Below, piece after piece: positions 61,936 through 64,000 of a stretch of 64,000 bases of DNA. A program made the translations under genes and the position numbers. The DNA is from Ruegeria halocynthiae (lineage in GTDB: Bacteria > Pseudomonadota > Alphaproteobacteria > Rhodobacterales > Rhodobacteraceae). Within the stretch, counting starts at the first letter, position 1. The number at the start of each line of letters is the position of its first letter. The notes under the pieces are model-generated. The model worked only from the letters and a program-made list of their open reading frames with translations. It ran no database searches and was not told the DNA's origin. The stretch lies in the NCBI RefSeq assembly GCF_000743705.1, contig NZ_JQEZ01000002.1, forward strand, positions 616,862 to 680,861. The letters are read 5' to 3'.

Positions 61936-63531
61936 TCATTTCGATCCACGCACCAGATCGGCCGCGCTGTGAACGGGCGGCACCGGGCCGCGTAACAGCA
62001 ACAGCGCCAGCACCATCCCAACCAGCGCCATAACCGCCGCAACCAACATGGCGCTGTCAAAGGCGTTGTCCAGCAAATCCCGCAGGGCTTTGGCCAAGGC
62101 AACGCTGGACGGCGGATCCATACCTGCCAGCAACTGCTGTATCTGACTGGGTGTGCCATGGGTTAGCGCGTGGGCCAGATCCGCGCGTTGGGTCGAACCG
62201 GTCGGCAAGGCGTCGATCACCTCGGACAGGCCCCGACGGGTGGTGATGGCCTCGGCCAGGCCGCCGACCACAGCGCCCAGCGTGGCCCCGAAATACAGGC
62301 AGGCATTGATCACACCCGATCCCTGCCCTACGTGTTCTTCGGGCAGCAGTCGCAGGCCAAGGCGCGGCAGCAGTGAGAAACAAATCCCCAGACCAACCCC
62401 AACGATCATCAGCTTCCACCATATCCCGGCATATTGCGTTGAATTCGTGGTCGTCATCAGCAGCAGAAAACCAACCGACATCGCCCCCAGGCCAAACGCA
62501 ATGGGCCATCGAAAACTGTAGGGGGCCAGAAACCGGGGCGCGGTGACCGAGATAACAAACATGCTGAGGCTGAGCGGCATGATCGACAGCCCCGCCCCGA
62601 TCGAGCTATAGCCAAACGCATCCGGCGACTGCACGAAGGTGTTGAAATACACAAAGAAGCAGAACAGCGTAAAGCCGGTAATGAACATGCCCGCCGCGGC
62701 CATGAAATACCGGGGATGCCGGAAATAACGCAGTTCGATCAGCGGGTCGTCACTGCGGCGCGAGACGATAACCAAAACCACAGTTGCCACCGCCGCCACG
62801 CCCAACGGGACCAACGTGAGCGGCGTGGCCCAGCCGTTGCTCTCGCCATTGCTGAGGGCAAAAGACAACGGCCCAAGAAACAACAGCAATGCAAACGCAC
62901 CGGGATAGTCGAATTCGGCCCCGGCAAGGCGGGTATCGGGCACGTATTTCCTTTTGCTGACGTGCAGGCCGATGGCAAAGGCCGCGGCAAGCAACACCAG
63001 ATCGGTCGCGAAAACAGCCCGCCAGCTGATGTAATGCGCAAAGGCGCCGCCTACGATTGGTCCGACGCCGATTGCCAATCCCACAACGGCACCCCAGGCC
63101 CCGGTGACGCTGGCCCGTTGCGCCTCGGGGGTGGCCGCCGTCAGCAAGGACAGCGAGGTGCCGAACAGGGCCGCCGCCCCGGCCCCCTGCGCCCCGCGAC
63201 CAACCAGCAGCATGGCCCCGTCCTGCGCAATCAAGACCAAGGCTGATCCGAAGGCAAAGACGATCATTCCAACGAAAAATACGCCCATCTTGCCGGTGAT
63301 ATCGCCCAGACGGCTGACGATGGTAACCAGTGTGGCGCTGGCCACGGTATAAGTTGCCATCACCCATTGCAGTCCCGAAAGGGTCAGGTCGAATTCAGCC
63401 TTCAGGTTTGGCAAAATGGTCGCGACGGCGGTGGTGTTAAAGCCGACAACCATCATACAGATCGCCGTCATCGCCAATACGGTGCGCGCGCGCCCGTCCT
63501 GCGTTGTTTCCGCTGCGCTTTGGTCGCTCAT
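61936..63531 (-). CDS. DHA2-type MFS drug efflux transporter
   Basis: A 531-residue permease with about fourteen spans, typical of the DHA2 drug:H+ antiporter family. The motif A region (SRLGDITGKMGVFFVG, loop 2-3) and motif C (GAWGAVVGLAIGVGPIVGG) are clear. Substrate unknown; hydrophobic toxins are likely. I start at ATG 63531; a GTG one codon upstream is in frame. A palindrome lies 32 bases before the start. It is a single gene. Confidence 0.92.
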   Translation of the reverse strand: MSDQSAAETTQDGRARTVLAMTAICMMVVGFNTTAVATILPNLKAEFDLTLSGLQWVMATYTVASATLVTIVSRLGDITGKMGVFFVGMIVFAFGSALVLIAQDGAMLLVGRGAQGAGAAALFGTSLSLLTAATPEAQRASVTGAWGAVVGLAIGVGPIVGGAFAHYISWRAVFATDLVLLAAAFAIGLHVSKRKYVPDTRLAGAEFDYPGAFALLLFLGPLSFALSNGESNGWATPLTLVPLGVAAVATVVLVIVSRRSDDPLIELRYFRHPRYFMAAAGMFITGFTLFCFFVYFNTFVQSPDAFGYSSIGAGLSIMPLSLSMFVISVTAPRFLAPYSFRWPIAFGLGAMSVGFLLLMTTTNSTQYAGIWWKLMIVGVGLGICFSLLPRLGLRLLPEEHVGQGSGVINACLYFGATLGAVVGGLAEAITTRRGLSEVIDALPTGSTQRADLAHALTHGTPSQIQQLLAGMDPPSSVALAKALRDLLDNAFDSAMLVAAVMALVGMVLALLLLRGPVPPVHSAADLVRGSK

Positions 63532-63562
63532 CACCTGGCCCTGTATCTGTGGCTGTTTGGCA

Positions 63563-63579
63563 TAACTTATCAGAAGTTA
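63563..63579. promoter_or_regulatory. Candidate operator of the MFS transporter
   Basis: TAACTT (63563-63568), five bases, AAGTTA (63574-63579), a perfect inverted repeat of the size bound by MarR- or TetR-type repressors. It lies in the 80-base gap before the transporter start. No repressor gene is visible beside it. Confidence 0.5.
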
Positions 63580-63611
63580 AGCGATTTTCGCCGTCACGCA
63601 TAGGGTGCGCA

Positions 63612-64000
63612 TCAAACCCAATAGGACAAAGCAACCGGCAGCACGATGATTGTGGCCAGCGTCGACACCAGAATGAACCCGGCCACATCCGGCCCGTATT
63701 CCGGCACGTGTTCATCAATGAACAGGTAGGTCGCCACCGAAGACGGCATCAGGCAGCACAGGATCACCGCACCGCGTTCCGCCCCTGAAAATCCGAATAC
63801 CCAGACCAGCCCGCTGGCAATCAGCACCGCCATCACCAGATGCAGGACCGTCAGCAAGACCGCGCGGCTGAGGTTTTTGATCTGCAATGTCTCCAACGTA
63901 TGGCCCAACGTCAGCAACATCAGCGGGATCGAGAGCCCTCCGAGAATATCGAAAGACTTGGCGACGGGCTGCGGCAGCCTGTAACCGGTGGTCATCAGGA
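63612..64000 (-). CDS. AEC-family permease (auxin efflux carrier type), partial
   Basis: The last 129 codons of a transporter that runs off the right edge. The visible part has four spans with Gly/Pro-rich breaks (GGLSIPLMLLTLGHTLE; CLMPSSVATYLFIDEH), typical of the C-terminal repeat of AEC/YfdV permeases, which carry organic acids. The true start is beyond the window; the Met near 63995 is probably internal. Confidence 0.8.
   Translation of the reverse strand, partial: LMTTGYRLPQPVAKSFDILGGLSIPLMLLTLGHTLETLQIKNLSRAVLLTVLHLVMAVLIASGLVWVFGFSGAERGAVILCCLMPSSVATYLFIDEHVPEYGPDVAGFILVSTLATIIVLPVALSYWV

Noticed and set aside
1-64000. CRISPR array, tRNA, rRNA, insertion sequence or prophage
   Set aside because: No direct-repeat array, tRNA-like cloverleaf, transposase, integrase or phage structural gene was recognised by eye. 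A tRNA scan and profile search would settle small RNA genes.

Overview
The window is a GC-rich, gene-dense bacterial chromosome segment that reads as an alphaproteobacterium of the Rhodobacteraceae (Roseobacter group). The basis is the gene order (rpoZ-rsh-DUF2062-pdxJ-acpS-lepB-rnc; atpI-atpB-atpE with paired b' and b subunits; ffh-chorismate mutase-rpsP-rimM-trmD-rplS-rpmE), a methylsuccinyl-CoA dehydrogenase of the ethylmalonyl-CoA pathway, DUF1491 beside era, and CtrA-type sites. No rRNA, tRNA, CRISPR array, transposase or prophage gene was recognised. The replicon looks chromosomal. The genus cannot be fixed by eye.

Layout. 1-5241: the tail of a winged-helix protein, two membrane proteins, mcd with a strong terminator, two small envelope proteins, and recO. 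5242-12205: an accessory stretch that separates recO from DUF1491-era. It holds a LysR regulator, a divergent five-gene redox cassette (CmcJ/NvfI-type oxygenase, BA3436-type flavin oxidoreductase, SDR, crotonase, MDR reductase) and an AT-rich orphan gene. 12206-23457: a minus-strand housekeeping block from rpoZ to era, with insertions: a Tat-exported multicopper oxidase and a membrane protein between rnc and era, and a LysE exporter and a membrane protein between pdxJ and acpS. folK lies upstream of rpoZ. 23596-27428: NYN-domain protein, ispH, and a run of overlapping genes to rnhA and a TRIC-type channel. 27472-29938: def, a degenerate second deformylase, fmt and two GlsB-like peptides. 30033-38322: PLP enzyme, L,D-transpeptidase, Xi-class GST, degenerate receiver protein, two cobalamin genes, lytic transglycosylase, MBL hydrolase. 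38378-45435: smc, a lipoprotein, an aminotransferase divergent from a FadR-type regulator, and a glycosyltransferase. 45601-48189: the F0 ATP synthase genes. 48414-53366: regulators, a transporter, azoreductase, racemase, ProX-type editing protein. 53574-61696: the ffh to rpmE translation and secretion block, with bluB, a 48-codon membrane peptide and a sulfotransferase-like gene inside it. 61936-64000: an MFS drug transporter and the end of an AEC-family permease.

How the genes fit together. Most of the window is core machinery: translation (rpsP, rimM, trmD, rplS, rpmE, def, fmt), protein export (ffh, lepB), RNA processing (rnc, era, rnhA), ppGpp signalling (rsh with rpoZ), chromosome segregation (smc) and ATP synthesis. 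cobC, cbiB and bluB serve cobalamin synthesis. That matches the B12 need of the ethylmalonyl-CoA pathway implied by mcd. The accessory part most likely to hold undescribed chemistry is the LysR-controlled cassette at 5472-11033. Regulatory signals seen directly include two full TTAA-N7-TTAAC sites, a consensus DnaA box upstream of smc, paired FadR-type sites, an ArsR-type palindrome, and a leader with competing stems upstream of ffh.
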